Assembly: GCA_937949555.1 (NCBI GenBank)
Contig: CALEDV010000073.1
Coordinates: 1 to 40,612 of the forward strand
Direction: 5' to 3'
From: an uncultured bacterium
Lineage (GTDB): Bacteria; Nitrospirota; Thermodesulfovibrionia; Thermodesulfovibrionales; Dissulfurispiraceae
DNA length: 40,612 nt
The position numbers were made by a program, and so were the translations under genes. Every line of letters begins with the position of its first letter. Positions within the stretch are counted from its first letter, which is position 1. Under the pieces are notes generated by a model. That model was not told the origin of the DNA. It ran no database searches and saw only the letters and a list, made by a program, of their open reading frames with translations. Shown one piece after another: positions 9,503-18,517 of the stretch.

Positions 9503-10180
9503 AAGGGCCTTCAGAGGGTCCATATAACCCGCCTCAGCAAATCCTTTCCTTCTATAGGCACAACTGTCACACTCTCCGCAGGGAGTAAACAGATTGCCAG
9601 TCTTAAGGGGATCGTAACAACTCCAAGTGAGGGAATAATCAACACCTAAAGCCATGCCCACACTTATTATCTCTGACTTTTTCAGATAAAGTAGAGGCGC
9701 CCTTATTTTAAACCTCAAAACCCCTTCCACAGATGCCTTAGTGGCAAGGTTTGCCATATCCTCAAAGGCGCTCAGATACTCTGGACGGCAATCAGGATAT
9801 CCGCTATAGTCAACAGCATTTGCCCCTATAAATATGTCGCCTGCATCAAGAGTCTCTGCCCAGCTTAGGGCAAAGGATAAGAAAATAGTATTACGAGCCG
9901 GAACATAGGTGACGGGAATAACATCCCTTTGGCTTTGTAATCTTGGGACATCTATATCTGATGTCAGGGCTGACTTGCCTATTGCCCTAAGATCAAAATC
10001 AACTATAAGATGTTGCATCACGCCTATTTGAGCAGCAACCTTTTTTGCCGATTCAAGCTCAACGCTATGACGCTGACGATAGTTTAAACTCAGGGCATAA
10101 ATCTCATAACCCTCAGACTTTGCTATAGCCGCCGTAGTGGAAGAATCAATGCCTCCACTCAGCAATACCACTGCCTTCAT
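9488..10180 (-). CDS. queC: 7-cyano-7-deazaguanine synthase
   Basis: QueC converts 7-carboxy-7-deazaguanine to preQ0 with ATP and ammonia, in queuosine biosynthesis. The 230-residue protein has the PP-loop SGGIDSST near the N-terminus, the conserved [11 protein letters not shown] and [17 protein letters not shown] segments, and the four-cysteine zinc site of the family ending in CGECDSC. The start codon overlaps the pdxA stop in an ATGA arrangement, which implies coupling. Other queuosine genes are not in the window. Confidence 0.96.
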   Translation of the reverse strand: MKAVVLLSGGIDSSTTAAIAKSEGYEIYALSLNYRQRHSVELESAKKVAAQIGVMQHLIVDFDLRAIGKSALTSDIDVPRLQSQRDVIPVTYVPARNTIFLSFALSWAETLDAGDIFIGANAVDYSGYPDCRPEYLSAFEDMANLATKASVEGVLRFKIRAPLLYLKKSEIISVGMALGVDYSLTWSCYDPLKTGNLFTPCGECDSCAYRRKGFAEAGYMDPLKALLVAR

Positions 10181-11142
10181 AGTCTTAAGCTCAATGCCAT
10201 ATTAATTGCCTCAATCATGCTTGAGGGGTCAGCAATACCCTTCCATGCAATATCATAGGCAGTTCCATGGTCAGGAGAGGTCCTTATAAAGGGTATGCCT
10301 ACAGTCACATTAACCCCCTTATCAAAGGCAATCATCTTTAGGGGTATCAGGCCCTGGTCATGATACATGCAGACAACCATATCAAACTCTCCCTTATATG
10401 CCCTATGAAAAACTGTATCTGGTGGATGTGGTCCGCTGACTCCAATGCCCTCTTTTATTGCCCTTTCAACTGCAGGGACAATGACCTCTGCCTCTTCACT
10501 ACCAAAAAGCCCCCCCTCTCCTGCATGAGGATTAAGTGATGCCACAGCAATCTTAGGGTTTTTTAAATCAAGCATCCTGCATGCCCTATTTGCAAGCCTA
10601 ATAGTCTTTGTTATGCCCTCCGTGGTCAGCAACACAGGCACATCCCTGATCGCCCTATGAATGGTTACCAGCATCACCCTAAGAGGGCCTCCGCATAGCA
10701 TCATGGCATAGTCCCTTGTGCCCGATAATTCTGCAAGCATTTCAGTGTGTCCATGCCACTTTATCCCCCCCTTATCAAAGGCTTCCTTTGTTATCGGAGC
10801 TGTAGTGATAGCATCAACCTTCTTTGAAAGCGCCATGTCCACAGCCATCTTAATATAAGATGCCGCTGCCCTGCCCCCTTCAGCAGAGACTTCTCCCCTT
10901 TTAAAAGAATTGTCCTTGATTATCCCGCTTTCAACGATCTTTATCTTCTCACTCAGGGCAATGCCTGTCAATCTTGACGCCTCTTCAATGACAGGTCTGT
11001 CCCCAATAAGCACAAAATCTGCCCTTGCTGCTATTGCTTTGCAATCAAGGGCCTTTAGGACCACCTCAGCGCCTATACCAGCAGGATCGCCTATAGTGAC
11101 AGCTATTATTTTTTTGGGCATATCCATAGTGGTTATCATCAA
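10177..11142 (-). CDS. pdxA: 4-hydroxythreonine-4-phosphate dehydrogenase
   Basis: PdxA oxidises 4-phosphohydroxy-L-threonine in the DXP-dependent pathway to pyridoxal phosphate. The 321-residue product has the N-terminal [20 protein letters not shown], the [10 protein letters not shown] and [11 protein letters not shown] segments, and the metal-binding [11 protein letters not shown] and [12 protein letters not shown] motifs. Start choice is uncertain: ATG codons at residues 1, 6 and 8 precede the conserved MPKK, and none has a clear Shine-Dalgarno sequence. It is divergent from trkA with a 59-bp gap and overlaps queC by 4 bp. Confidence 0.95.
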   Translation of the reverse strand: MMITTMDMPKKIIAVTIGDPAGIGAEVVLKALDCKAIAARADFVLIGDRPVIEEASRLTGIALSEKIKIVESGIIKDNSFKRGEVSAEGGRAAASYIKMAVDMALSKKVDAITTAPITKEAFDKGGIKWHGHTEMLAELSGTRDYAMMLCGGPLRVMLVTIHRAIRDVPVLLTTEGITKTIRLANRACRMLDLKNPKIAVASLNPHAGEGGLFGSEEAEVIVPAVERAIKEGIGVSGPHPPDTVFHRAYKGEFDMVVCMYHDQGLIPLKMIAFDKGVNVTVGIPFIRTSPDHGTAYDIAWKGIADPSSMIEAINMALSLRL

Positions 11143-11189
11143 TAATTGCTGTATTGCACAGCCTGTTTATATTGCCCTATCTACAATGA

Positions 11190-11195
11190 TATAAT
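11190..11195 (+). promoter_or_regulatory. -10 box directly upstream of trkA (leaderless)
   Basis: A perfect TATAAT ends 6 nt before the trkA ATG at 11202. The upstream TTTATA (11166-11171) is a weak -35 candidate at 18 bp. No Shine-Dalgarno sequence can fit in a transcript starting here. Confidence 0.45.
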
Positions 11196-11201
11196 CCAGC
11201 C

Positions 11202-12542
11202 ATGCATGTAATTATCGTTGGTGCTGGAGAAGTGGGTTATCAGATTGCCAGATTTTTAGCAAACGAGGCAATTGACGTTGTGGTCATAGATCGCGACACA
11301 GACAAACTCAAGAGGATCTCGGAAGAACTTGATGTCTCTGTAGTGGAAGGCGAAGGGGGAGACCCTTCAGCCCTAAAAGAGGCAGGAGCTGAAAGGACAA
11401 ACATGCTCCTTGCAGTCACTAACAGCGATGAAACCAATATGATTGCCTGCCTGCTTGCAAAGGCTATGTTTTCTATTCCCCGCAAGATTGCTCGTATAAG
11501 AAACCCGGACTACTATTTCAATAAAGAGATCATGAGCAAGGAAAATCTTGACATCGACCCTGTTATTAACCCTGAACTGGAAGCGGCAAGATCCATAAAC
11601 AGGCTACTTGAAGTGCCCTTTGCCTCTGATGTGGAGGATTTTGAAAATGGGTTAATCAAGGTCATCGCCTATAAAATACCCGAAGGGTCAAGATTTGCTG
11701 GGAGGGCTTTGAAAAATATAAAGGGCAGTCTATCTAGTAGATTCCTTATAGGCATAATTATAAGGGAGGATAAGGCAATTATACCTACAGGCGATGATAA
11801 AATCATGGCCGGCGACATTATTTACATGCCTATACTAAAAAACGACCTTCCTGATATAGCCTCTATGTTAGAGGTCTCAGTAAAACCCTCAAAGAGGATA
11901 CTCATAATTGGAGGAGGAAGAGTTGGCTATTACATTGCCTCTTCTATGGAGTTTAAGTCTGATATTAAGATAATAGACAAGGATGAAGACCGATGCAAAT
12001 ACCTAAGCAGGTATTTGGGGAAGTCCTTAGTATTGCACGGTGATGGGGCAGACCAAAAACTACTTGAAGAAGAGAATATCAGGGATATGGATGTAGCAGT
12101 AACAGTAACAAACAGCGATGAGCTAAATATCATGTCAGCCTTGCTGGCAAAGAAGATGGGCACCCCTAAAACGATAGCCATTGTAAACAGGACAGACTAT
12201 ATCCCCTTGGCTCATAGTCTTGGTTTACAGGCTGTGCTTAGCCCAAGGATGATTACAGCAAGCAGCATTATGCGATACATAAGACAAGGCGACATACTCT
12301 CTCTAACAGCTATAGCCGGAGCAAAGGCAGAGATAATAGAGGCGAGAATAAGTCAAAAATCGCCTTTGGCTGGAGCTATACTGAAGGATTTCTCTATGCC
12401 TAAATCTACACTTATTGGGGCAATCATACGGGATAACAGGTTGATTATTCCCGGAGGCAACGATGAAATAAGAGAGGGAGACAGACTTATAGTGTTTACC
12501 CTGCGGGAATCCATAAGAGAATTGGAAGATATCCTTCAATAA
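11202..12542 (+). CDS. trkA: Trk potassium uptake regulator TrkA
   Basis: TrkA is the cytoplasmic nucleotide-binding regulator that gates the TrkH potassium channel. The 446-residue protein shows the expected duplication: RCK_N domain 1 with the NAD-binding VGAGEVG (about residues 5-11), RCK_C 1, then RCK_N domain 2 with IGGGRVG (about 232-238) and RCK_C 2. Paired NSDETNMIACLLAK and NSDELNIMSALLAK segments mark equivalent positions in the two halves. trkH begins 3 bp after the stop, so the pair is one operon. Confidence 0.96.
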   Translation: MHVIIVGAGEVGYQIARFLANEAIDVVVIDRDTDKLKRISEELDVSVVEGEGGDPSALKEAGAERTNMLLAVTNSDETNMIACLLAKAMFSIPRKIARIRNPDYYFNKEIMSKENLDIDPVINPELEAARSINRLLEVPFASDVEDFENGLIKVIAYKIPEGSRFAGRALKNIKGSLSSRFLIGIIIREDKAIIPTGDDKIMAGDIIYMPILKNDLPDIASMLEVSVKPSKRILIIGGGRVGYYIASSMEFKSDIKIIDKDEDRCKYLSRYLGKSLVLHGDGADQKLLEEENIRDMDVAVTVTNSDELNIMSALLAKKMGTPKTIAIVNRTDYIPLAHSLGLQAVLSPRMITASSIMRYIRQGDILSLTAIAGAKAEIIEARISQKSPLAGAILKDFSMPKSTLIGAIIRDNRLIIPGGNDEIREGDRLIVFTLRESIRELEDILQ

Positions 12543-12545
12543 TCC

Positions 12546-13994
12546 ATGAACCTGAGACTCATAGTCCACATGCTTTCTGTAGCCCTTGTATTTGTCGGCT
12601 TTTTCATGTTTCTGCCCATTGTTGTTTCTCTGTTTTATGGCAGGAACGAAATCCTTGGGCTGTCCATCTCCATGTTCATTACCCTTATTGCTGGACTTAT
12701 AGGCTTCTTCTTAACTAAGGGGGCTAAGGGGCAGGAGATTAGGCACCGGGAGGCCTTTGTAATAGTTACCATGACCTGGCTTGCTATCGCCTTATTTGGT
12801 TCTCTGCCCTATCTGTTGACAGGAGGATTTAGCACCTTTACAGAGGCATATTTTGAATCCATGTCAGGTTTTACCACTACAGGCGCTTCTGTAATGACCA
12901 ACATAGAAAAGATGCCTCCAGGACTCCTATTGTGGCGAAGTCTAAGCCAATGGATTGGCGGCATGGGCATTATCCTACTTGCCCTTGCAATACTTCCACT
13001 CCTTGGTGGAGGGGGTATGCAGCTCTTTAAGGCTGAGGTGCCTGAGATTAGCGTGGACAAACTAAAACCTCGCATCATCGACACAGCAAAGGCGCTTTGG
13101 CTTATCTATGTGGGGTTTACCCTTTCCGCTACCGTTGTTTACTCTCTTGGCGGCATGAGCCTTTATGATGCACTCAATCATGCCTTTGCAACAATGGCAA
13201 CCGGTGGATTTTCAACAAAAAATGCCAGCATTGCACACTTCAACAGTCCCTTCATCGAATATACAAGCAGCCTTTTTATGTTTCTTGCTGGCGTCAATTA
13301 TTCGCTATATTTTCATCTGCTTAGGGGCAAACACCTAAGCTTTTTCAACAATAATGAATTTAAGTTCTATACCGCTACTACCGTGCTTATGACCCTATTG
13401 ATTGGGGTTGATTTAATCATAAACAACAAAACTTCTTTAGAGGAATCCCTTCGCCTTTCCTTTTTTCAAGTTACTTCTTTAATGACAACCACAGGATTTG
13501 CAACCGCTGACTTTGAAAAATGGTCATTCTTCTCTCAATCTCTCCTTCTTGTGTGCATGCTATTTGGCGCCATGATTGGATCAACTGCAGGCGGCATCAA
13601 GCAGGTGAGGATACTTCTGATGTTAAAACAGGGTTACCGTGAACTCTATCAACTTATACACCCCCATGCAATCACCACACTTAAGCTTGACAACAAATTT
13701 CTCACAAAGGAGGTGCTTGGTAGCATCTGGGGCTTCGTATTCCTTTTTATAATGATGTGTTTGGTATCTACCGTAGGAATGACCCTTTGCGGAGTTGACT
13801 TGGTAACATCATTAACTACTGTGTTGTCTGCTGCAAGCAATGTAGGCCCTGCCCTCGGAGAGGCAGGTCCCGCTGAAAACTACTCCTCTATACCAACAGC
13901 AGGCAAATGGATACTCATTTTCTGTATGCTCGCCGGAAGACTTGAAGTTTACACGGTGCTTATACTCTTGATGCCTAATTTCTGGAAAAAATGA
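12546..13994 (+). CDS. trkH: Trk potassium transporter membrane subunit TrkH
   Basis: TrkH is the potassium-translocating membrane subunit. The 482-residue protein is strongly hydrophobic and has the four-fold pore repeats of the family. Selectivity-filter segments are visible as SGFTTTGASV, MATGGFSTKNAS, TTTGFATADFEKW and AASNVGPALGEAG. GAMIGSTAGGIKQVRILLMLKQG is the conserved stretch beside the third pore region (quoted here only as the GSTAGGIK core). It is the second gene of the trkA-trkH operon and is followed by a good terminator. Confidence 0.96.
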   Translation: MNLRLIVHMLSVALVFVGFFMFLPIVVSLFYGRNEILGLSISMFITLIAGLIGFFLTKGAKGQEIRHREAFVIVTMTWLAIALFGSLPYLLTGGFSTFTEAYFESMSGFTTTGASVMTNIEKMPPGLLLWRSLSQWIGGMGIILLALAILPLLGGGGMQLFKAEVPEISVDKLKPRIIDTAKALWLIYVGFTLSATVVYSLGGMSLYDALNHAFATMATGGFSTKNASIAHFNSPFIEYTSSLFMFLAGVNYSLYFHLLRGKHLSFFNNNEFKFYTATTVLMTLLIGVDLIINNKTSLEESLRLSFFQVTSLMTTTGFATADFEKWSFFSQSLLLVCMLFGAMIGSTAGGIKQVRILLMLKQGYRELYQLIHPHAITTLKLDNKFLTKEVLGSIWGFVFLFIMMCLVSTVGMTLCGVDLVTSLTTVLSAASNVGPALGEAGPAENYSSIPTAGKWILIFCMLAGRLEVYTVLILLMPNFWKK

Positions 13995-14016
13995 AGTGCT
14001 TCAGAAGAACAATCTA

Positions 14017-14060
14017 AGGGAAAGGGCGATTTACATCAGACCTTTCCCTATTTATCATTA
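14017..14060. terminator. Terminator between trkH and the convergent small gene
   Basis: AGGGAAAGG (14017-14025) pairs perfectly with CCTTTCCCT (14041-14049), a 9-bp stem with a 15-nt loop. The following 3' sequence is T-rich (ATTTATCATTATCTT). It sits 22 bp after the trkH stop and just before the end of the convergent gene. Confidence 0.6.
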
Positions 14061-14062
14061 TC

Positions 14063-14368
14063 TTATTTCTTAGCAGGCTCTGCCTTTGTCTTCTTAGAAT
14101 ATGCCTTTTTGCCCTCTTCCTTTACCTCAATACTTACAGCCTTCATTGTGTAATAGATTGTAACCTTTTCGCCTACTTTGAGATCGCCCTTTATCTTTGT
14201 GGCTGCATCCTTTGCCACTTCCCACTTCTCTTTACCCTTTTGCACTACTATTACATCGCCCTTGATCTCCAGTATAGGTCCAGTTACCTGATAGGTGTTT
14301 GGACCAGCAGCAAAGGCAGAGGTAACAAACACAGAAAACACAACCAAAACACTCAACAGAGGATTCAT
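14063..14368 (-). CDS. Small secreted protein of unknown function
   Basis: From the ATG at 14368 the product is 101 residues. This start is chosen because AGGAGG (14378-14383) lies 9 nt upstream; two upstream in-frame starts lie over or before it. A signal peptide covers about the first 20 residues and ends at AFA. The mature part is a small beta-rich domain (YQVTGPILEIKGDVIVV, KIKGDLKVGEKVTIYYT) resembling DUF5666-like OB-type folds, followed by a Lys-rich tail. It is probably periplasmic. No function is assigned. Confidence 0.75.
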   Translation of the reverse strand: MNPLLSVLVVFSVFVTSAFAAGPNTYQVTGPILEIKGDVIVVQKGKEKWEVAKDAATKIKGDLKVGEKVTIYYTMKAVSIEVKEEGKKAYSKKTKAEPAKK

Positions 14369-14468
14369 AACCTTCATCCTCCTAAAATATAAAATCACGC
14401 AGCCTCAAGGCTGGCTTTTAATGCAATAGAAATAAGTCGTACCAATGTTTTTATTAACTCCGAAGTGA

Positions 14469-15071
14469 TTAATTGACCCTAATGAGATCCTTAATCTGTT
14501 TGTAAGTTCCCTCCTTGATGCCTCGAACCTTCATAATATCCTCTGGCTTAGCATAAGGACGCCCCTCCATGATCGCCTGCGCCTTCACAGGGCCTATCCC
14601 AGGGAGTGATTCTAACTGGTCCTTAGTGGCTGTATTGATATTTACAGTTTGTCCCGGTGCGAGTTTGTTAGGGCTTGATGCTTTAGATGCAGGCTTCTGA
14701 GATGGCTCAGCAGGGGTTATTGCGGGAACCTTCTGCTTTGGCTGTAGCTCCCTTGGATCCTGAGGCTTTTGGTTCGGCAAGGGCACAGAAGGATGGTTAC
14801 CCACACTTATGTAAGGTTTGATTGACTCAATAGTCTTGGCGGGTATGCCTGCCCTTGAAAGCTCGTCCACTGACTTATAAGGACGATTAGCAACTATCTT
14901 TTTTGACATCCCAGGTCCGATGCCCTTGAGGGACTCAAGCTCTTTCTCAGAGGCAGTGTTAATGTCAATAAGCCCCTTCTGCGGTTGTCCATAGACTGTT
15001 GCTGATGAAAACATAAGGGTGATAATTGATGAGACAATCAACAATAAAAGGTATCTTGCTCCTATTGCCAT
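14469..15071 (-). CDS. ComEA-like protein with two helix-hairpin-helix domains
   Basis: This 200-residue protein has an N-terminal signal/membrane anchor (about residues 7-28) and two ComEA-type helix-hairpin-helix domains: LIDINTASEKELESLKGIGP (about 35-54) with its partner helix, and VNINTATKDQLESLPGIGP (about 143-161). A Pro/Gln/Lys-rich linker joins them. ComEA proteins bind incoming double-stranded DNA in the periplasm during natural transformation; the single-HhH version is usual, and two copies are less common. No other competence gene is nearby, so a DNA uptake role is likely by family but not proved by context. GGAG lies 9 nt before the ATG. Confidence 0.85.
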   Translation of the reverse strand: MAIGARYLLLLIVSSIITLMFSSATVYGQPQKGLIDINTASEKELESLKGIGPGMSKKIVANRPYKSVDELSRAGIPAKTIESIKPYISVGNHPSVPLPNQKPQDPRELQPKQKVPAITPAEPSQKPASKASSPNKLAPGQTVNINTATKDQLESLPGIGPVKAQAIMEGRPYAKPEDIMKVRGIKEGTYKQIKDLIRVN

Positions 15072-15178
15072 AACTTACAACTCCAATGATATTTTTGCAC
15101 ATTCTATCACCTAACCCTCATATTTTGCTACATTACAAATACATTTTCTCTTAAGAGGCATGCATTAACAACCTATGT

Positions 15179-15184
15179 TACAAT
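15179..15184 (+). promoter_or_regulatory. -10 box of the lipM-like gene (leaderless)
   Basis: TACAAT ends 8 nt before the ATG at 15193, and no Shine-Dalgarno sequence precedes the start. No good -35 was seen. Confidence 0.35.
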
Positions 15185-15192
15185 GAAAATAT

Positions 15193-16044
15193 ATGTGGCG
15201 CTTTATAGACTCTCAACAATGCGAGGCTGCCTATAATATGGCCCTTGATGAGGCCCTTGCCTACTCTGTAATGGAGGGAAAATCGCCGCCAGTGCTGCGC
15301 ATTTATGGCTGGAGAAGGCCATCAGTAACCTTGGGTGTGTTTCAACCCTATGGAGATGTGGACATTGATTACTGCCTTGAAGATCAAATCCCCATTATAA
15401 GAAGACCTACAGGGGGCAGGGCTATATTACACAATCATGAGATAACCTATAGTTTTTCTGCCCCAAATCAGAGACCCTTTGATGGAGGCCTTATGGAGTC
15501 CTATCGCCTTATCGGTCTGGCCTTCTTGAGGGCCTTTCACCAGTTAGGCATACCTGTACAGATGAGAAGACGTCCTAATACTGGCAGAAATCTCATCAAA
15601 AGCCCCCTTTGCTTCAATTCTGTCTCACTGGGTGAGATATGTTGGGAGGGCAAAAAACTAATCGGGTCGGCTCAGAAAAGATGGCCTAAGGGTTTTTTAC
15701 AACAGGGCTCTATCCCGCTAAGGGTTGATCATGAAAAGGCAGCGAGGGTCTTTGGACAGCAAAGCCACACCTATGGCACCTTTGCAGAACTATGGTTGAT
15801 CAACAATAACCCTACTGTAGAGGATATTAAAAAGGCTATTGTAAGGGGTTTTGAGGAGGCCTTTGGGATTCATCTCCTTCAGGGGAGTCTGTCTGATGAG
15901 GAATCGGCTCAGGCTCAGAGATTGGTTCAGCAGAAGTATCTGTCTCCTCAATGGAATGAGCAGGTTGGCTCTGAAGCCCGTAAAAGAGGTGAAACATCGA
16001 GGCAATCATTATCAGGCTCATGTAACTCTGAAGTAAGTAATTGA
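15193..16044 (+). CDS. Lipoate/octanoate protein transferase, LipM-like
   Basis: Enzymes of this BPL/LplA/LipB superfamily attach octanoate or lipoate to a lysine of lipoyl-domain proteins. The 283-residue product has the substrate-binding motif IIRRPTGGRAILH (68-80), a Cys in LCFNS (Cys140) at the position of the LipM catalytic cysteine, and the lysine-containing GKKLIGSAQKR (153-163). The C-terminus LSPQWNEQ resembles the end of LplA/LipM domains. The Cys favours an octanoyltransferase (LipM) over an ATP-dependent ligase, but this is inference. The last 209 bp overlap the convergent membrane-protein gene; residues after about 255 look like read-through tail. Confidence 0.85.
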   Translation: MWRFIDSQQCEAAYNMALDEALAYSVMEGKSPPVLRIYGWRRPSVTLGVFQPYGDVDIDYCLEDQIPIIRRPTGGRAILHNHEITYSFSAPNQRPFDGGLMESYRLIGLAFLRAFHQLGIPVQMRRRPNTGRNLIKSPLCFNSVSLGEICWEGKKLIGSAQKRWPKGFLQQGSIPLRVDHEKAARVFGQQSHTYGTFAELWLINNNPTVEDIKKAIVRGFEEAFGIHLLQGSLSDEESAQAQRLVQQKYLSPQWNEQVGSEARKRGETSRQSLSGSCNSEVSN

Positions 16045-16870
16045 CTATCTGAAGTGGAAACGCAAGGATAGTGCCAATAATGGGGATCAGTGTAAAGGGT
16101 GAACTTATAAGGAGCATCACAAACCCCGCAAGCAGATAGAGGGCCGTCACAAGGATATAAAAAACCACCGCCGTTGGATGCCTTGTGAGGAACCTCATCG
16201 TTGCTAAGAGGGATTTGATGGCGCCCAGTTTTAAAAATACCACCTGAGCAATCCCATAAAAGGTCAATGACAGGGTCACAAAGATAACGGTCAATCCAAA
16301 GGACAGTAAAAGCAGTATAAAGAATATGCTGAGGAAAAGGGCGAGGGTCTCCTCTTGGGTCTTAGCGCTGTCGATAATATTGGATGCCACACCCCCACAA
16401 AGACCAAAGACAAAGGCAACGCACAGAAACAACAATGCCACAATGATAGAGAATCCCATTATAGGGGAAAAGTTATCTCTACCCTCTTTAAAGAAGGAAC
16501 GAAAGTAAAATCTGCTGTCCCTATCAATGATGCTGTTTTTCAATACACCAGCAACCCCGGCAATTGCAAAGATCCATACCACAGAGACTGAAAGCACATA
16601 GATAATAATGCTGAGAAACAGCACAAGGGCCATGGCGAAATACTTATTCATAAGCTCTGCGGAACCTATAAACAGGCTCTCGAGGTTTCTAAGACGCAGT
16701 ATCTCTGTAAAATCAAGCCCAAAGATTATAAAGGCAATACCAATAGGGATCCCCACAATCAAAAAAAATGCGGCGAAGCTAAAGAACATCGTTGCCATCT
16801 GGATAAAGACAAGCTGCCAGTTTCTATTAACAGTCCTTATCCCTTCCTTAAGGTGAGCTATATATGACAT
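15836..16870 (-). CDS. Polytopic membrane protein of unknown function
   Basis: The 344-residue protein has about six hydrophobic segments (near residues 21-50, 80-110, 135-165, 180-210, 235-260 and 270-300). A hydrophilic Pro/Glu/Ser-rich cytoplasmic or periplasmic tail follows. It resembles uncharacterised glycerophosphoryl-diester/DUF4013-type membrane proteins only in general character, and no family is claimed. It begins 4 bp after the lpxI stop and is the last gene of the envelope operon, so a role in the envelope is plausible. Its C-terminal tail is encoded opposite the 3' end of the lipM-like gene. Confidence 0.7.
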   Translation of the reverse strand: MSYIAHLKEGIRTVNRNWQLVFIQMATMFFSFAAFFLIVGIPIGIAFIIFGLDFTEILRLRNLESLFIGSAELMNKYFAMALVLFLSIIIYVLSVSVVWIFAIAGVAGVLKNSIIDRDSRFYFRSFFKEGRDNFSPIMGFSIIVALLFLCVAFVFGLCGGVASNIIDSAKTQEETLALFLSIFFILLLLSFGLTVIFVTLSLTFYGIAQVVFLKLGAIKSLLATMRFLTRHPTAVVFYILVTALYLLAGFVMLLISSPFTLIPIIGTILAFPLQIVNYLLQSYMSLIMIASMFHLFYGLQSQPAHSIEETDTSAEPISEPEPIPHQTDSPEGDESQRPPQNPLQ

Positions 16871-16874
16871 TGAC

Positions 16875-17693
16875 CTAATTCTCTATGCCCTTGTATCCCA
16901 AGACCGATATGCCTGCTGATTCAGCCTTCCTAAGGAAATCTTCCCTATCCACTATGATGCTTCTACCAGCCTCTAAGGCAAGCAACCTTGCCTTGACCTT
17001 GATCATGCATTCTAATGTCATAATCCCCACAGTTGGGACATCAAGTCTCATATCCTGTTTAGGCTTGCTTATCTTTACAACCACAGCGCCCTGTCCTGCC
17101 AAGCTCCCACCCCTCAAGATTGCCTCGTCAGTACCCTCAATGGCCTCTACAGCCATTACGGCCTGTCCCTTTACCACTACGGTTTGACCAATGTCAAGCC
17201 TGCCTATCTCCTTGGCAATCCTCCATCCAAACTCCACATCCCTCATCTCTTCCCTCACCGGCGGAGAAGGTGTAAGCAATCCCTCAGGGGTTATCAGCTC
17301 AGGGCTGAAGGATGTGGTGTCAATTATCTCAATACCCTCACCCCTGAGTTCCTCTGCAAAGGCATTTAGTATTGCATCATCGGACCTGTCCTTTAGGGTA
17401 AACAATAGTTTTATTGCCCTCAGATCAGGGGTAATCTGTGATTTATAGAGCAGAGACTTCGGGACCTTGCCTGCCACAATCACCCTCTTGATATCATTCT
17501 GTTTTAGTATCTTTATAAGCCTCCCCAGCTTGCCTACATTAATCCAGTGTGTTTCATGCACACAAGACTCTATATCCCCCTCTGCGAGATTCTCAATAGC
17601 CACTGCAATGACCCTATATCCTTGTTTTGCAGCATCTCTCGCTACAAGCAGAGGAAGGGTCCCTAAACCAGCAATTATGCCTATGGTCTCCAT
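16875..17693 (-). CDS. lpxI: UDP-2,3-diacylglucosamine pyrophosphatase LpxI
   Basis: LpxI hydrolyses UDP-2,3-diacylglucosamine to lipid X and UMP, step four of lipid A synthesis, replacing LpxH in many bacteria. The 272-residue protein starts GIIAGLGTLPLLVARDAA, has the VIVAGKVPKS segment, and carries the C-terminal GGSLAGQGAVVVKISKP and DVPTVGIMTLE motifs of the LpxI (DUF1009) family. It sits directly after lpxA, as is common. Confidence 0.94.
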   Translation of the reverse strand: METIGIIAGLGTLPLLVARDAAKQGYRVIAVAIENLAEGDIESCVHETHWINVGKLGRLIKILKQNDIKRVIVAGKVPKSLLYKSQITPDLRAIKLLFTLKDRSDDAILNAFAEELRGEGIEIIDTTSFSPELITPEGLLTPSPPVREEMRDVEFGWRIAKEIGRLDIGQTVVVKGQAVMAVEAIEGTDEAILRGGSLAGQGAVVVKISKPKQDMRLDVPTVGIMTLECMIKVKARLLALEAGRSIIVDREDFLRKAESAGISVLGYKGIEN

Positions 17694-17711
17694 TTATTGC
17701 CTTGCCTCATC

Positions 17712-18512
17712 TTATTGTAGCTCTTCGCCAAGTTTGCGACAGACACCTCGCTTTGAGTTCTCAATAAAGGTAAGCATCCTCTCGATCTCCTCAGACCGCG
17801 GCAACTCTGTCCTTGCCTTATGGATTGCATCTTTTAATAGGTGATGTTCTTGAAACAAGAGCTTGTATGCCTTCTTCAACAATTCTATGGTCTCTTTGCT
17901 AAAGCCCCTCCTCTTCAGACCCACCAGATTCAGTCCATACAGTTGACCCCTATATCCGGCTGCTATCACGTAAGGTGGTATATCAAGGCCAACAGAACTA
18001 CCACCACCCACCATTGCATATCCCCCTATCCTGCAAAACTGATGTATTGGCGTCAACCCACCAATAACCACATAGTCCTCCACTATTACATGGCCTCCAA
18101 GGGTGGCGTTGTTTGCCATGACGATATGACTTCCTACCTTGCAATCATGGGCTATGTGCACATAGGCCATTAGGAAATTGTTATCGCCTATCTCAGTCCA
18201 GCCGTCACCACTTACTGACCCCCTGTGGATAGTCATGTTCTCCCTGAGGATGTTATTGTTACCTATCCTGACACCTGTGTCTTCACCTTTGTATTTCAAG
18301 TCCTGAGGAGGGAGTCCTATGGATGTGAAAGGGTATATCTGGTTATTGCAACCAATCTCTACCTTTCCGTCGATCACCACATGAGAAAACAGTTGACAAT
18401 TGCTTCCAATGACAACACCATCGCCCACAATACAAAAGGGGCCTAAATAGGTATTGTCACCTAATTGTGCCTTAGGGCTTACAAGGGCTGAGGGATGTAT
18501 CTGTGTAGGCAT
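17712..18512 (-). CDS. lpxA: UDP-N-acetylglucosamine O-acyltransferase
   Basis: LpxA transfers an R-3-hydroxyacyl chain from ACP to UDP-GlcNAc, the first step of lipid A synthesis. The 266-residue protein is a left-handed beta-helix with hexapeptide repeats. The catalytic His is in HIAHDCKVG (His122), and GLPPQDLKYKGEDT and ENMTIHRGS are typical LpxA segments. The C-terminal helical domain is complete. It begins 5 bp after fabZ in the same operon. Confidence 0.96.
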   Translation of the reverse strand: MPTQIHPSALVSPKAQLGDNTYLGPFCIVGDGVVIGSNCQLFSHVVIDGKVEIGCNNQIYPFTSIGLPPQDLKYKGEDTGVRIGNNNILRENMTIHRGSVSGDGWTEIGDNNFLMAYVHIAHDCKVGSHIVMANNATLGGHVIVEDYVVIGGLTPIHQFCRIGGYAMVGGGSSVGLDIPPYVIAAGYRGQLYGLNLVGLKRRGFSKETIELLKKAYKLLFQEHHLLKDAIHKARTELPRSEEIERMLTFIENSKRGVCRKLGEELQ

Positions 18513-18517
18513 AATGG

